Positions 1 through 8,740 of a stretch of DNA of 64,000 nucleotides are shown here, piece by piece (positions within the stretch are counted from its first letter, which is position 1; each line of letters begins with the position of its first letter). The notes under the pieces are model-generated. The model saw nothing but the letters and a program-made list of their open reading frames with translations. It was not told where the DNA came from and searched no databases. Where the stretch lies: positions 62,001-126,000 of the forward strand of contig JAFDWM010000290.1 of NCBI GenBank assembly GCA_018268455.1, in the 5' to 3' direction. The position numbers and the translations under genes were made by a program. The DNA comes from Actinomycetota bacterium. Its GTDB lineage: Bacteria; Actinomycetota; Actinomycetes; Actinomycetales; Microbacteriaceae.

Positions 1-196
1 CCTGATCGGGCTGCACGGCACGGTGCTGCTCGAAGTGACAGGGTTGACCGGGCAGGTCAAACTCAGCAACGGGGACACCTGGACGGCACGGATCGCGTCC
101 GACGCTCCCGTCATCACGCCCCTCTCCCCCGGCGCCCCCGTACGCGTCGTGCGCATCGAGGGCGCCACCGCATACGTCCGTTCCGCCCACGACTAG
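1..196 (+). CDS. NfeD-family protein, C-terminal part (start outside window)
   Basis: The frame is open from the first bases to the TAG at 194-196, giving the last 64 residues of a gene that starts before the window. The visible part is a short beta-rich domain with alternating Val/Ile, ending VRVVRIEGATAYV. This is the pattern of the OB-fold that closes NfeD membrane proteins. NfeD proteins act as membrane partners of SPFH/stomatin proteins, and an SPFH gene follows after 21 bases, which supports the call. The membrane part and any protease domain lie outside the window, so the subtype cannot be judged. Confidence 0.7.
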   Translation, partial: LIGLHGTVLLEVTGLTGQVKLSNGDTWTARIASDAPVITPLSPGAPVRVVRIEGATAYVRSAHD

Positions 197-217
197 GAAA
201 GACAGGAGCAGCCCTTC

Positions 218-1231
218 ATGGACAGTGCGTCCTTCATCCCGACCGCCATCGGGTGGATCCTGGCCATCGCCGTCATCATCTTCGTGCTGGTGACGATCGC
301 GCGATCGGTCCGCATCATCCCTCAGGCGACCGCAGGCATCGTCGAGCGGCTCGGTCGCTACCACAAGACCCTCTCGCCGGGCCTGAATCTGCTGGTCCCG
401 TTCATCGACCGCCTCCGCCCGCTCATCGATATGCGTGAGCAGGTGGTCTCGTTCCCGCCGCAGCCCGTCATCACCGAGGACAACCTGGTCGTCTCGATCG
501 ATACGGTCGTCTACTTCCAGGTGACCGATGCCCGTGCCGCGACCTACGAGATCGCGAATTATCTCGGCGCCGTCGAGCAGCTCACCACGACCACGCTGCG
601 CAACGTCGTCGGCGGGCTGAACCTCGAAGCCGCGCTGACCAGCCGCGACAACATCAACGGCCAGCTGCGCGTGGTGCTCGATGAGGCCACGGGCAAGTGG
701 GGCATCCGCGTCTCACGTGTCGAGCTGAAGGCGATCGACCCGCCCGTGTCCATCCAGGACTCGATGGAGAAGCAGATGCGTGCGGAGCGCGACCGTCGTG
801 CGGCGATTCTCACCGCCGAGGGAAGCAAGCAGTCTCAGATCCTCGAGGCCGAGGGCCAACGCCAGGCGGAGATCCTCCGTGCGGAGGGCGAGAAGCAGGC
901 GGCTGTGCTGCGTGCCGAGGGTGAGGCCCAGGCCATCGAGAACGTCTTCAACGCCATCCATCAGGGTCAGCCGGACGAGAAGCTGCTCGCCTACCAGTAC
1001 CTGCAGATGCTGCCGAAGATCAGCGAGAGCCAGTCCAGCAAGCTGTGGATCATCCCGAGCGAGTTCACCGAGGCACTGAAGAACTTCGGCGGCGCGTTCT
1101 CCCCCGGATCCAGCGGCAGCACCCCGTTTACCCCGAAGACACCGCCGAGCCCTGCGCCGGCCACGCGCGCCGCCGCCGCCGCAGTGGCACCCGTGACCCC
1201 GCCTCAGCCCTCGTCCCTCGACGACGTGTGA
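218..1231 (+). CDS. SPFH/Band-7 (stomatin-like) membrane protein
   Basis: A 337-residue membrane-anchored scaffold protein of the SPFH superfamily, which forms ring-like oligomers in membrane microdomains. Residues 11-30 are one hydrophobic segment. The Band-7 domain runs from about 33 (QATAGIVERLGRYHKTLSPG) to about 185. Residues 186-245 form a charged coiled coil with the repeat AEGxxQAxIL. The last 50 residues are a Pro/Ala/Thr-rich tail. An AGGAGC ribosome site precedes the ATG. It follows the NfeD gene and overlaps the next gene by 4 bases (GTGA), so the three are probably cotranscribed. The exact client in this organism is unknown. Confidence 0.93.
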   Translation: MDSASFIPTAIGWILAIAVIIFVLVTIARSVRIIPQATAGIVERLGRYHKTLSPGLNLLVPFIDRLRPLIDMREQVVSFPPQPVITEDNLVVSIDTVVYFQVTDARAATYEIANYLGAVEQLTTTTLRNVVGGLNLEAALTSRDNINGQLRVVLDEATGKWGIRVSRVELKAIDPPVSIQDSMEKQMRAERDRRAAILTAEGSKQSQILEAEGQRQAEILRAEGEKQAAVLRAEGEAQAIENVFNAIHQGQPDEKLLAYQYLQMLPKISESQSSKLWIIPSEFTEALKNFGGAFSPGSSGSTPFTPKTPPSPAPATRAAAAAVAPVTPPQPSSLDDV

Positions 1232-2001
1232 CGCATCCCTATCTGGACGGCGCCGACGCGCCCCGTGTCCTCGCCCACCGTGGTCTGGTGGGCGAGGACG
1301 CGTCCGTGTTCGACAACTCCGCGCTCGCCCTCGCTGCCGCCGACGCGGCCGGAGCATCGTTCGTGGAGACGGACTGCCGCGCGACCGCCGACGGCGACGC
1401 CGTGCTCTTCCATGACGAGACCCTGCAGCGCCTGCTCGGCGACCCGCGGCCCGTCTTCGAGGTCGGCACGGACGAGCTGCGCCGCCTCTTCGCGGCGCAC
1501 GGCGGGCTGCTCACCCTCGCCGAAGCGCTCGAGGCCTTCCCCGGGATGCGCTTCAACGTCGATGTGAAGGCTCTCGCCGCCGCCGACGACGTCGGCAGGG
1601 CGGTCGCCAAGCATGGGCATCGCGTGCTGCTGACGAGCTTCGACGACCGCAACCGCCGGCGCGCACTCGCCGTCGCGCGTGAGGCGGGCGCGGCCGTGCT
1701 GCCCGCGTCCTCCGGCGGGCGCAACACGATCGCTCTGCTCCGCCTCGCGTCCGCGCTGCGGCTGCGCGGCTGGTCGCGGCGCATCCTGCGCGGCTTCGAT
1801 GCGGTGCAGATCCCGGAGCGGTTCGGACCGATTCCGGTGTTCACCCCTTCATTCGTTCGCGCCGCACATGACGCCGGCGTGGAGGTGCACGTATGGACGA
1901 TCAACGAGCCTGAGCGCATGCTCGCGCTGGTCGCCGCGGGTGCCGATGGGATTGTCAGCGACCGCGCCGACCTCGCCCTGGCGGCTCTCCGCCGCGGTTG
2001 A
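1228..2001 (+). CDS. glycerophosphodiester phosphodiesterase
   Basis: A 257-residue GDPD-family TIM-barrel enzyme, predicted to cut glycerophosphodiesters from phospholipid turnover into glycerol-3-phosphate and an alcohol. Family catalytic residues are visible: H17-R18 in LAHRG, E47 and D49 in FVETDCRAT, and H62 in VLFHDE. Later parts keep the family end (HVWTINEPERML, then GADGIVSDR). I chose GTG at 1228 because it overlaps the SPFH stop as GTGA and starts just before the HRG motif; the frame is open further upstream but only as an out-of-frame reading of the SPFH gene. There is no signal peptide, so it is probably cytoplasmic. Confidence 0.9.
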   Translation: MTHPYLDGADAPRVLAHRGLVGEDASVFDNSALALAAADAAGASFVETDCRATADGDAVLFHDETLQRLLGDPRPVFEVGTDELRRLFAAHGGLLTLAEALEAFPGMRFNVDVKALAAADDVGRAVAKHGHRVLLTSFDDRNRRRALAVAREAGAAVLPASSGGRNTIALLRLASALRLRGWSRRILRGFDAVQIPERFGPIPVFTPSFVRAAHDAGVEVHVWTINEPERMLALVAAGADGIVSDRADLALAALRRG

Positions 2002-2143
2002 GATTCAGTCTCACCGACGCCTGGACTCAGTCCCAGGATCGGTCGGCCTGGGTATCGACTGTGAAAGCCTTCATGGTTTGCCCGCTTTGCACCTTCCGCA
2101 CAGGCCAGGCCGATATACCTGAGGGCGACGAGAGGACCACACA

Positions 2144-2527
2144 ATGGCAGATCGCAGCCTTCGAGGAATCCGACTCGGCGCCCAGAGCCTTCAAAGCGAA
2201 GAGGGCGTCGTCTTCATGGAACGCCGCCAGACCGCATACAACTGCGACACCTGCGGCCACGTGACCACCCTGATGTTCGCGGCCGATGCCGAGCCGCCGG
2301 CGACCTGGGAATGCCGCGCCTGCGGTGCCGAGGCGCGCCTTCAGGTCGACGGCAAGTCCGTCGAGATCGAGGACAACACCGACAAGAGTGCACGCACCCA
2401 CTGGGACATGCTCTTGGAGCGCCGCACGCGCGCCGAGCTCGAGGAGCTCCTCGAGGAGCGCCTCGCGTTCATCCGCGCCCGCCGTGGCGCCGGTGAAGAC
2501 CCGACGCGCCAGCGGATCGGCGCCTAA
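2144..2527 (+). CDS. rbpA: RNA polymerase-binding protein RbpA
   Basis: A 127-residue actinobacterial transcription factor that binds the sigma-A holoenzyme and stabilises open promoter complexes. The N-terminal tail (RSLRGIRLGAQSLQSEEG) is the family signature. The zinc-ribbon core has two Cys pairs (C34/C37 and C57/C60), and a basic helix, RTRAELEELLEERLAFIRAR, forms the sigma-interacting end. A GAGAGGA ribosome site sits 7 bases before the ATG. The stop codon overlaps the stop of the convergent lnt gene. The 142 bases upstream hold its promoter, but I see no box I would rely on. It is essential in Mycobacterium. Confidence 0.97.
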   Translation: MADRSLRGIRLGAQSLQSEEGVVFMERRQTAYNCDTCGHVTTLMFAADAEPPATWECRACGAEARLQVDGKSVEIEDNTDKSARTHWDMLLERRTRAELEELLEERLAFIRARRGAGEDPTRQRIGA

Positions 2528-4146
2528 CCCGCGGCTCTGGGTCGCCGGACGCCTGCCAGCAGGCCCGATCCGGCGACGACGATCAGCCCGCCCCAGAGCA
2601 GGACCTGCTCGATCCACGGACCCAGGATCACACCCGCCGTCACCCCGGTGCGCAGCTCGACATCCTCGAGCAGCGCACCGGGGTGATCGCTTTTGAGCGT
2701 CGCCTGGGTCGACCCGTCCGGCCGGATCACCTGACTCGTCCCGATCGTCGAGATGTTGACCACCGAGCGCCCCGTCTCCACCGCGCGCATCCGGGCGATC
2801 GCCAGCTGCTGAAGGTTCTCGACCGTGCCGCGGAAGTCGGCGTTGTTCGTCTGGAACACGAGGACCTGCGCGCCCTCGCCGACGCCCTCGGCGATGACCT
2901 CGTCGTAGATCACGTCGAAGCAGATCGCGAGTCCGACGGGCGTGTCCCCGACGCGGACGACGGGAACATCGGATCCGGGCGTGTACTCGCGCCCGATCAG
3001 CCCGATGAGGTCCGGCACGATCGCGTTGAAGAACGGGCGGTCGGGCACGTACTCGCCGAAGGGCACCGGGTGTCGCTTGGAGTGCGTCTGCACGTCGTCA
3101 CGGGCCAGCGTTCCGTGCGGCGACCGCGGCCACAGGAAGGACGTGTTGAAGAACAGGTCGCCCTTCTGCGTGGCGGCATTGGCGAGGATCGGGGCCCCGA
3201 CGCGATCCGAGATCTCGTCGAGGGCGTCGGACAGCGCCGGGTACTGGAACGGGTCTGCGTCGAGGCCGCCCTCGGGCCACACCAGCAGATCCATGCGCTT
3301 GCCGAACAGCGGCTCCGTCGCCGCGGCCTGGGCGTTGAGCACGGCGAGTGGTGCGCGCTGGTCGAAATAGCCCGTCGGACCGTTGCCCTGCACCGCGCCG
3401 ATGCGCATCGTGCCGTTCGCGGACGTCGGGAAGGCCGGGGCGACGGCGAGCACGATGACGATGCCTGCGGACAGCGCGAGCGGGAGCAGGCGCCGTCCGC
3501 CCCGCGCGACGCCGATGCGGAGTCCGCCGGACCGGATGAGCTCGAGGACGAGCGCGACGAGGAGCACCATCAGGAAGCCGAGTCCGCTGATCCCGATCCA
3601 GCTCGTCACCCGGGCCATCGGCGTGTCGGCGAGCGTATAGGCGATGCGCGGCCACGGGAAGCCGCCATACGGCCAGTTGCCGAGGAAGAGCTCCCGGCCG
3701 ATCCAGAGCGCCGCCTGGGTGAGTGCGAGCACCACGATCCGCAGGCCCCGCGGGCGCACGAAACGCGGCACCCAGCGATACGCGAGAGTCACCGGGATCA
3801 ATGCGACCGCGGTGAGGGCGCCTTCGAACAATCCCAGGGCGAGCCATGGGACCGGGCCCAGGTAGCGCGCGGTCCAGGACACCAGGACGAGGAAGAACGC
3901 CGCGCCGTAGACGAAGCCGACCAGCAGCGCCGCCCAGGTGCGCCGTCCGATCAGCGCGAGCAGCAGGAGCGCCGCCGCGGGGAAGGCAGCGATCCACACC
4001 GAGGTCGCCGGGAAGGCCAGGTTGAGCAGTCCGGCACTCGCGAGCGCCGCGATCAGCGCCGCCCAGAGCGGCAGCACAGGGCGGGGTGTGACACTCTGCG
4101 GTGTGCCGGCTCGGTCCGGCGCGTCGATGCGGCTCGCCACGATCAC
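2524..4146 (-). CDS. lnt: apolipoprotein N-acyltransferase
   Basis: A 540-residue membrane enzyme that adds the third acyl chain to the N-terminal cysteine of lipoproteins. The first half has about six to seven hydrophobic segments, and the second half is a nitrilase-like domain. The catalytic triad can be placed: Glu in LLVWPEGG, Lys in HSKRHPVPFGEYVP, and Cys in LAICFDVIYDE, where ICFD replaces the more common ICYE. A hydrophobic segment closes the protein. GTG at 4146 overlaps the helicase stop by 4 bases (GTGA), which fixes the start. In mycobacteria a Ppm1 glycosyltransferase is joined or adjacent to Lnt; none is seen here. Confidence 0.93.
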   Translation of the reverse strand: MIVASRIDAPDRAGTPQSVTPRPVLPLWAALIAALASAGLLNLAFPATSVWIAAFPAAALLLLALIGRRTWAALLVGFVYGAAFFLVLVSWTARYLGPVPWLALGLFEGALTAVALIPVTLAYRWVPRFVRPRGLRIVVLALTQAALWIGRELFLGNWPYGGFPWPRIAYTLADTPMARVTSWIGISGLGFLMVLLVALVLELIRSGGLRIGVARGGRRLLPLALSAGIVIVLAVAPAFPTSANGTMRIGAVQGNGPTGYFDQRAPLAVLNAQAAATEPLFGKRMDLLVWPEGGLDADPFQYPALSDALDEISDRVGAPILANAATQKGDLFFNTSFLWPRSPHGTLARDDVQTHSKRHPVPFGEYVPDRPFFNAIVPDLIGLIGREYTPGSDVPVVRVGDTPVGLAICFDVIYDEVIAEGVGEGAQVLVFQTNNADFRGTVENLQQLAIARMRAVETGRSVVNISTIGTSQVIRPDGSTQATLKSDHPGALLEDVELRTGVTAGVILGPWIEQVLLWGGLIVVAGSGLLAGVRRPRAAG

Positions 4147-6617
4147 ATCGAGGAGTAGGCGACGATGCCGCGGCGCACACCGTCGAGTGCCGTGCGTGCA
4201 GTGCGGGCGGTGTCGACGTTCCCCGCGACGATCGAGAGCTGATCGAGCAGGTCGATCGTCTGCTTCGCCCAGCGCACGAAGTCGCCGGCGGCCATGTCGG
4301 CGTCCTGCAGCACGGCATCGAGCGAACTGCCGCGGGCCCAGGCGTGCATCGCGCCGGCGAGTCCCGCCGAGGGGCGATCGGATCCGGGCAGGCGATTGTC
4401 GTGCTCGAGGTCGTCGAGCTGGGCCCAGAGCTCCTGCGTGCGCTCCCACGCGATGCGGAAGCGACCGCGCGGCAGATCACGGGGATCCGCGGATCCGTCA
4501 TCGCGCCGCGGCTCGTAGACAAGCGCGCAGGCCATCGCGGCGAGCGAGGGCGCGTCCAGGCCATCCCACAGCCCGCGACGCAGCGACTCGGCGACGAGCA
4601 GGTCGCGTTCGCCGTAGATGCGCTGCATCGTGCGACCGGCGTCCGTGAGCGTGAGCCGATCACCGTCCCCGGTCACGTAGTCGACTTCCGCAAGCACATC
4701 GAGGACGCGGTCGAACACGCGCGCCACCGTTCCGGTGCGGTTCTCGATCTGGCGACGCGTGCGATCGGTGTCGCGCTTGAGCTTCCAGTACCGCTCGGCC
4801 CAGCGGGCGTGTGCGTCGCGGTCGGGGCAGCGATGGCACGCGTGGCGCTGCATGCTGCGGCGCAGCGTCTCGATCCGTCGCAGGCGCTTGTCGCGCTCCG
4901 CCCGCGGCGCGTTCTGATCGGCGCGATTCTTCTTCTCGAGATCGCTGAGCTCTCGGCGGATGCCCGAATACTCCGTGAAGTCGCCGCGGTCGCACGTCAT
5001 CGATGCCAGATAGCCCTCGAGCGACGTCTCCGCCTCGCGTACGCTGCGCGCGAGGCCCACCACCGCCCGGTCGGCCTGGAACTGCGCGAACGACGACTCG
5101 AGCACTTCCCGGGAGCGGTCTCGGCCGAAGCGGTCGAGCAGGTTCACCGCCATGTTGTAGGTGGGCCGGAAGCTGGAGTTCAGCGGGTACGTGCGCCGGG
5201 AGGCGAGCGCAGCCACCGCCTGCGGATCCATGCCCTCCGTCCACTGCACGACGGCATGGCCTTCGACGTCGATCCCGCGCCGCCCTGCGCGCCCGGTGAG
5301 CTGCGTGTACTCCCCCGACGTGATCGCGACCCGCGCCTCGCCGTTGAACTTCTCCATGCGCTCCAGCACCACCGTGCGCGCGGGCATGTTGATGCCGAGC
5401 GCGAGGGTCTCCGTCGCGAACACGACCTTCAGCAGGCGCTGCTGGAAGAGACCCTCGACGACCTCCTTGAACGCGGGCAGAAGTCCCGCATGATGCGCGG
5501 CGACGCCGCGCTCCAGGTTGTCGAGCCATTCCCAGTAGCCGAGCACGGCGAGATCCTCGTCGCGCAGCGTGCGCACCCGATCTTCGACGACCTCACGGAT
5601 CTGGGCCCGCTCCTCCGCCGTGGTGAGCCGCAGCCCGGACCGGCGCACCTGCTGCACGGCGGCGTCGCAGCCGACCCGACTGAAGATGAAGAAGATCGCG
5701 GGCAGCAGGTTGGCGCGGTCCAGGAGGTCGACGACCTGCGGGCGGTCGAGCCGTTCGATCCGCCGTACGTTGGCCGAGCGCACCGGACGCTTGCCACCGC
5801 GCTGTGGCCGGCGCCCCTGGGCGCCCGCGTGACGCGCACTGCGGTGCTGCTGAGCGTCGCGGTTGCGCTCGTAGTTCGCGCCGCCGAACGAGCGGATCCG
5901 GAGCAGCTCCTGGTTGACCTGCGCGGTGGCCAGGCCGGCGCGATCGTCGAAGAGCGGCAGCAGGTCGTCGCGCACCAGCACGTGCTGCTCGAGCGGCACG
6001 GGCCGGGTCTCCGAGACGATCACCTCGGTATCGCCGCGCACGGTGTCGAGCCAGTCGCCGAACTCCTCCGCGTTCGACACGGTGGCGCTGAGCGCGACCA
6101 ATCGGACGGTCTGCGGGAGGTGGATGATGACCTCTTCCCAAACCGCCCCGCGGAACCGGTCGGCGAGGTAGTGCACCTCGTCCATGATCACGTAGCGGAG
6201 GTCGTCCAGCGCCCGCGAATCGGCGTAAATCATGTTCCGCAGCACTTCGGTGGTCATCACCACGATGCGCGCGGACCCGTTGATGTTGACGTCTCCGGTG
6301 AGCAGGCCCACCTGATCGGCGCCGTACACGTCGACCAGCTCGCGGAACTTCTGGTTCGACAGCGCCTTCATCGGCGTCGTGTAGAACGCCTTGTCGCTGT
6401 GTCCCCGCATCGCGAGGTGGATCGCGAACTCCCCCACGATCGTCTTGCCCGCACCGGTGGGCGCAGCGACGAGGACGCTGTGCCCGCGTTCCAGCGCATG
6501 GCAACCTGCGATCTGGAACGGGTCGAGCTGGAATCGCTGCCGTGCGGCGAACGCCGCAGTGGCCGGATGATCCTGGGCATCGCGCGCGGCGGAGTAGCGC
6601 TCCGCCGGCGAACTCAT
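4143..6617 (-). CDS. Ski2/Mtr4-like DEAD/DEAH-box RNA helicase (HelY type)
   Basis: An 824-residue superfamily 2 helicase. Walker A is AAPTGAGKT (about 51-59), and the DEVH box is in VIMDEVHYLADRFRG. Motif VI (QLTGRAGRRGID) is clear, and motif III is LVALSATVSN. The C-terminal half has the helical DSHCT domain of the Ski2-like/HelY group, and a Cys-rich patch, HACHRCPDRDAHARW, lies in the middle. The family unwinds RNA and is linked to RNA decay. ATG at 6617 overlaps the tatC stop as ATGA, so the gene is coupled to tatC and in turn to lnt. Confidence 0.95.
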   Translation of the reverse strand: MSSPAERYSAARDAQDHPATAAFAARQRFQLDPFQIAGCHALERGHSVLVAAPTGAGKTIVGEFAIHLAMRGHSDKAFYTTPMKALSNQKFRELVDVYGADQVGLLTGDVNINGSARIVVMTTEVLRNMIYADSRALDDLRYVIMDEVHYLADRFRGAVWEEVIIHLPQTVRLVALSATVSNAEEFGDWLDTVRGDTEVIVSETRPVPLEQHVLVRDDLLPLFDDRAGLATAQVNQELLRIRSFGGANYERNRDAQQHRSARHAGAQGRRPQRGGKRPVRSANVRRIERLDRPQVVDLLDRANLLPAIFFIFSRVGCDAAVQQVRRSGLRLTTAEERAQIREVVEDRVRTLRDEDLAVLGYWEWLDNLERGVAAHHAGLLPAFKEVVEGLFQQRLLKVVFATETLALGINMPARTVVLERMEKFNGEARVAITSGEYTQLTGRAGRRGIDVEGHAVVQWTEGMDPQAVAALASRRTYPLNSSFRPTYNMAVNLLDRFGRDRSREVLESSFAQFQADRAVVGLARSVREAETSLEGYLASMTCDRGDFTEYSGIRRELSDLEKKNRADQNAPRAERDKRLRRIETLRRSMQRHACHRCPDRDAHARWAERYWKLKRDTDRTRRQIENRTGTVARVFDRVLDVLAEVDYVTGDGDRLTLTDAGRTMQRIYGERDLLVAESLRRGLWDGLDAPSLAAMACALVYEPRRDDGSADPRDLPRGRFRIAWERTQELWAQLDDLEHDNRLPGSDRPSAGLAGAMHAWARGSSLDAVLQDADMAAGDFVRWAKQTIDLLDQLSIVAGNVDTARTARTALDGVRRGIVAYSSM

Positions 6618-7423
6618 ACCGCGGGCTCCTGGAGGAAGTCCTGCTGCCGCTTGTGCTTGCGACGGTCGAACAAGAGCGACAGGCAGGCGGCCGCGAAGTA
6701 GAGGACGATCAGGATCCCGGCGAGCATCAGCATACTGACCACGTCTGCGGCCGGAGTGGCGAGGGCGGCGAACAGGCACGCGATCAGGATCGCGATCCGC
6801 CAGGCCTTGAGGATCGCCCGACCGGACATGATCCCGGCGAAGTTCAGCGCGACGAGGAACACCGGGATGATGAACGAGACGCCGATCACGATCATCAGCT
6901 TGAAGACGAAGTCGTAGTAGTCCTGCGCATTGTAGAGGTTCTGCGCGCCCTCGGGAGTGAAGCCGGCCATCAGCTCGATGATGTGCGGCATGACCAGCAC
7001 GCCCACGTAGCAGCCCGCGAAGAACAGCGGGACAGCGGAGGCGACGAACCCGATCGTGTACCTGATCTCCTTCTTCGTGAGACCCGGCATGATGAAGGCC
7101 CAGACCTGCCACAGCCAGATGGGTGCGGAGAGGAAGATGCCGATCGAGAACGCCATTCGCATGCGCAGATCGAACGGCGCCGTCACGGACGAGAACGTGA
7201 AGCCGACCAGATCCTTGCCGCGCGCGTCCGCCACCTGGCGGATGGGACCGGTGACCCAGTGCAGGATCGGATCGGTGATGAAGAACGCCACGATCATCCC
7301 GACCAGCAGCGCGGCAGCCGCGATCACGAGTCTCTTTCGAAGCTCGATCAGGTGTCCCGCGAGGGACATGGTGCTATCGCGACGAGACTTCTTGTCCTTC
7401 GTCGCAGGTGACGGGTTCGTCAC
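6614..7423 (-). CDS. tatC: twin-arginine translocase subunit TatC
   Basis: A 269-residue inner-membrane protein that recognises twin-arginine signal peptides and forms the core of the Tat export system. It has the family six membrane segments and the early motif SLAGHLIELRKRL; the Glu in ELRKR and the loop FIMPGLTKKEIR are typical. A Lys/Arg-rich extension precedes it (residues 1-18). The start is GTG at 7423, only 5 bases after the tatA stop, and the 3' end overlaps the helicase start by 4 bases. With tatA upstream it forms a minimal Tat pair; no tatB is seen in the window. Confidence 0.97.
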   Translation of the reverse strand: MTNPSPATKDKKSRRDSTMSLAGHLIELRKRLVIAAAALLVGMIVAFFITDPILHWVTGPIRQVADARGKDLVGFTFSSVTAPFDLRMRMAFSIGIFLSAPIWLWQVWAFIMPGLTKKEIRYTIGFVASAVPLFFAGCYVGVLVMPHIIELMAGFTPEGAQNLYNAQDYYDFVFKLMIVIGVSFIIPVFLVALNFAGIMSGRAILKAWRIAILIACLFAALATPAADVVSMLMLAGILIVLYFAAACLSLLFDRRKHKRQQDFLQEPAV

Positions 7424-7428
7424 ACCCG

Positions 7429-7713
7429 TCAGCGCTGGGTACCGGCGTCGTGCGGCGGGGTGACGGTGTTGGTGTCAGCGACAGTGGGCGCGGCGGTGGG
7501 CAGTGCGGTGGTGGCCGGCGCCTGCACCGAGGCGGCGGTGTCGGTGGCGTCGCGCGCCGCATCGTCGTCCTTCATGGCCTTCATCTCACCCTTGAAGACG
7601 CGTGCGGACTGTCCCATGCTCTTTGCGAGCGCCGGGAGCTTGGCCGCGCCGAAGAGCAGAAGGATGACGGCGAGGATGATGACCAGATGCCATCCGTTGA
7701 GGCCGGCGAACAT
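7429..7713 (-). CDS. tatA: twin-arginine translocase subunit TatA
   Basis: A 94-residue TatA/E protein that multimerises to form the Tat export path. Residues 1-21 are the membrane helix (MFAGLNGWHLVIILAVILLL), followed by the hinge FGAAKLPALAKSMGQS and an amphipathic helix. The tail (about 50-94) is Ala/Thr/Pro-rich and low in complexity. The start is set by AAGGGAGA 7 bases before the ATG and by the family N terminus; the upstream extension of the frame is not protein-like. It is followed closely by tatC. Confidence 0.96.
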   Translation of the reverse strand: MFAGLNGWHLVIILAVILLLFGAAKLPALAKSMGQSARVFKGEMKAMKDDDAARDATDTAASVQAPATTALPTAAPTVADTNTVTPPHDAGTQR

Positions 7714-7750
7714 GAATATCTCCCTTGATGGTTCGGGTGTTGCGCACAGT

Positions 7751-8740
7751 CTACCGTGCGGACGTCGGGGTTTGTTCGGCGTACAGCGCAAGTGCGGCAT
7801 TCGCCCAGTCTCGGGCTGAGGATCGCGCCGACGCGGGCTCGAGGATCTCCACCGCGCCACCGAAGCGCGCAGCGAGGCGCTTGAGACTAAGAGGATCACC
7901 CACGTGCAGGGTGGCGGTCACCGTGTCGCCATCAGCCGTCACCTCGGCGCGGCTCAGGTAGTCGCGCAGCAGCGGGGCGAGTCGCTGCGGGAACCGGATC
8001 ACGGCCTCGTCACGCTCGGATCCCGCGGCGAAGAGCTCGGGCACCGGCTCGTCACCGTGGGTGATCGCGATGTCGGTGAGACGCGCCTCGCTCACCCGGT
8101 CGAGATGGAACGTGCGCATCGCGCGGCGCAGGTGACACCAGCCCTGCAGATACCACTGCCCGTTCGTGATGAGCACGGTGACCGGATCCACGGTGCGGGT
8201 GGTCGGCGCGGCATCCGGCGCCCGGTAGGTGAACGAGACCGCGACATGCTGGCGCAGCGCCTGGGCGACGACTCCCCGCACGGCGTCGACCGGCTCCGGC
8301 GCCACGATGACGTCCGCGGGAAGCGCGGCGGCGCCGCGCGACAGCTTCGCGATCAGCCCCTTGACCGTTCCTGACTCGGCGACCCCCGGCACGGCCGATG
8401 CCAGCTGCAGGCCGGCGACCAGTGCCGCCGCCTCGCGGGCGGTGAACTTCGGCACGCGGCGCAGTCCCACGTCGTTGGTGATCTCGATGATCCCCTGCTC
8501 GTCGAGCAGGTCCCAGTTGATGTCGAACAGCTCCTGCGGAGGCTGCCAGTAGCCGTCGTCGCCCGGCAGCCCGATCACCGTGAGCTTCTCCACCATGGTG
8601 CGCATCTGCGCCTCGGTCATCTCGAAGTCGGCGGCGGCCTCGGCGAGCGACACTTCGCCGCGCTCGAGCAGGTACGGCACCAGCGTGAGGTAAGCACGCA
8701 CCCGATCCGAACTCAGCAACGGCTTACGGTCGGCCATCAT
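7751..8740 (-). CDS. pafC: WYL-domain transcriptional regulator PafC
   Basis: A 329-residue regulator with an N-terminal winged helix-turn-helix (about 10-75, with VRAYLTLVPYLLERGEVSLA) and a WYL domain at about 165-245 (TVLITNGQWYLQGWCHL, then RTFHLDRV), ending in a WCX domain. PafB and PafC form a heterodimer that in mycobacteria activates the LexA-independent DNA-damage response; the ligand sensed by WYL is thought to be single-stranded DNA. It overlaps the end of pafB by 17 bases when started at 8740, or 14 if at the second ATG (8737). The two genes are therefore translationally linked. Confidence 0.93.
   Translation of the reverse strand: MMADRKPLLSSDRVRAYLTLVPYLLERGEVSLAEAAADFEMTEAQMRTMVEKLTVIGLPGDDGYWQPPQELFDINWDLLDEQGIIEITNDVGLRRVPKFTAREAAALVAGLQLASAVPGVAESGTVKGLIAKLSRGAAALPADVIVAPEPVDAVRGVVAQALRQHVAVSFTYRAPDAAPTTRTVDPVTVLITNGQWYLQGWCHLRRAMRTFHLDRVSEARLTDIAITHGDEPVPELFAAGSERDEAVIRFPQRLAPLLRDYLSRAEVTADGDTVTATLHVGDPLSLKRLAARFGGAVEILEPASARSSARDWANAALALYAEQTPTSAR

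Noticed and set aside
2001..2040. Small hairpins GAGATTCAGTCTC and CCTGGACTCAGTCCCAGG after the glycerophosphodiesterase gene as a terminator
   Set aside because: Stems are only four to six pairs and weaker than the clear terminators in this window; left uncalled.
2683..4158. 491-codon plus-strand frame opposite lnt
   Set aside because: lnt has its catalytic residues, membrane helices and coupling to the helicase; the opposite frame shows none of these.
4101..6701. Long open frame of 866 codons on the plus strand opposite the Ski2-like helicase
   Set aside because: It is the antisense reading of a clear helicase with all motifs; the protein is Arg/His/Glu-rich with no domain, as expected from high-GC mirror frames.
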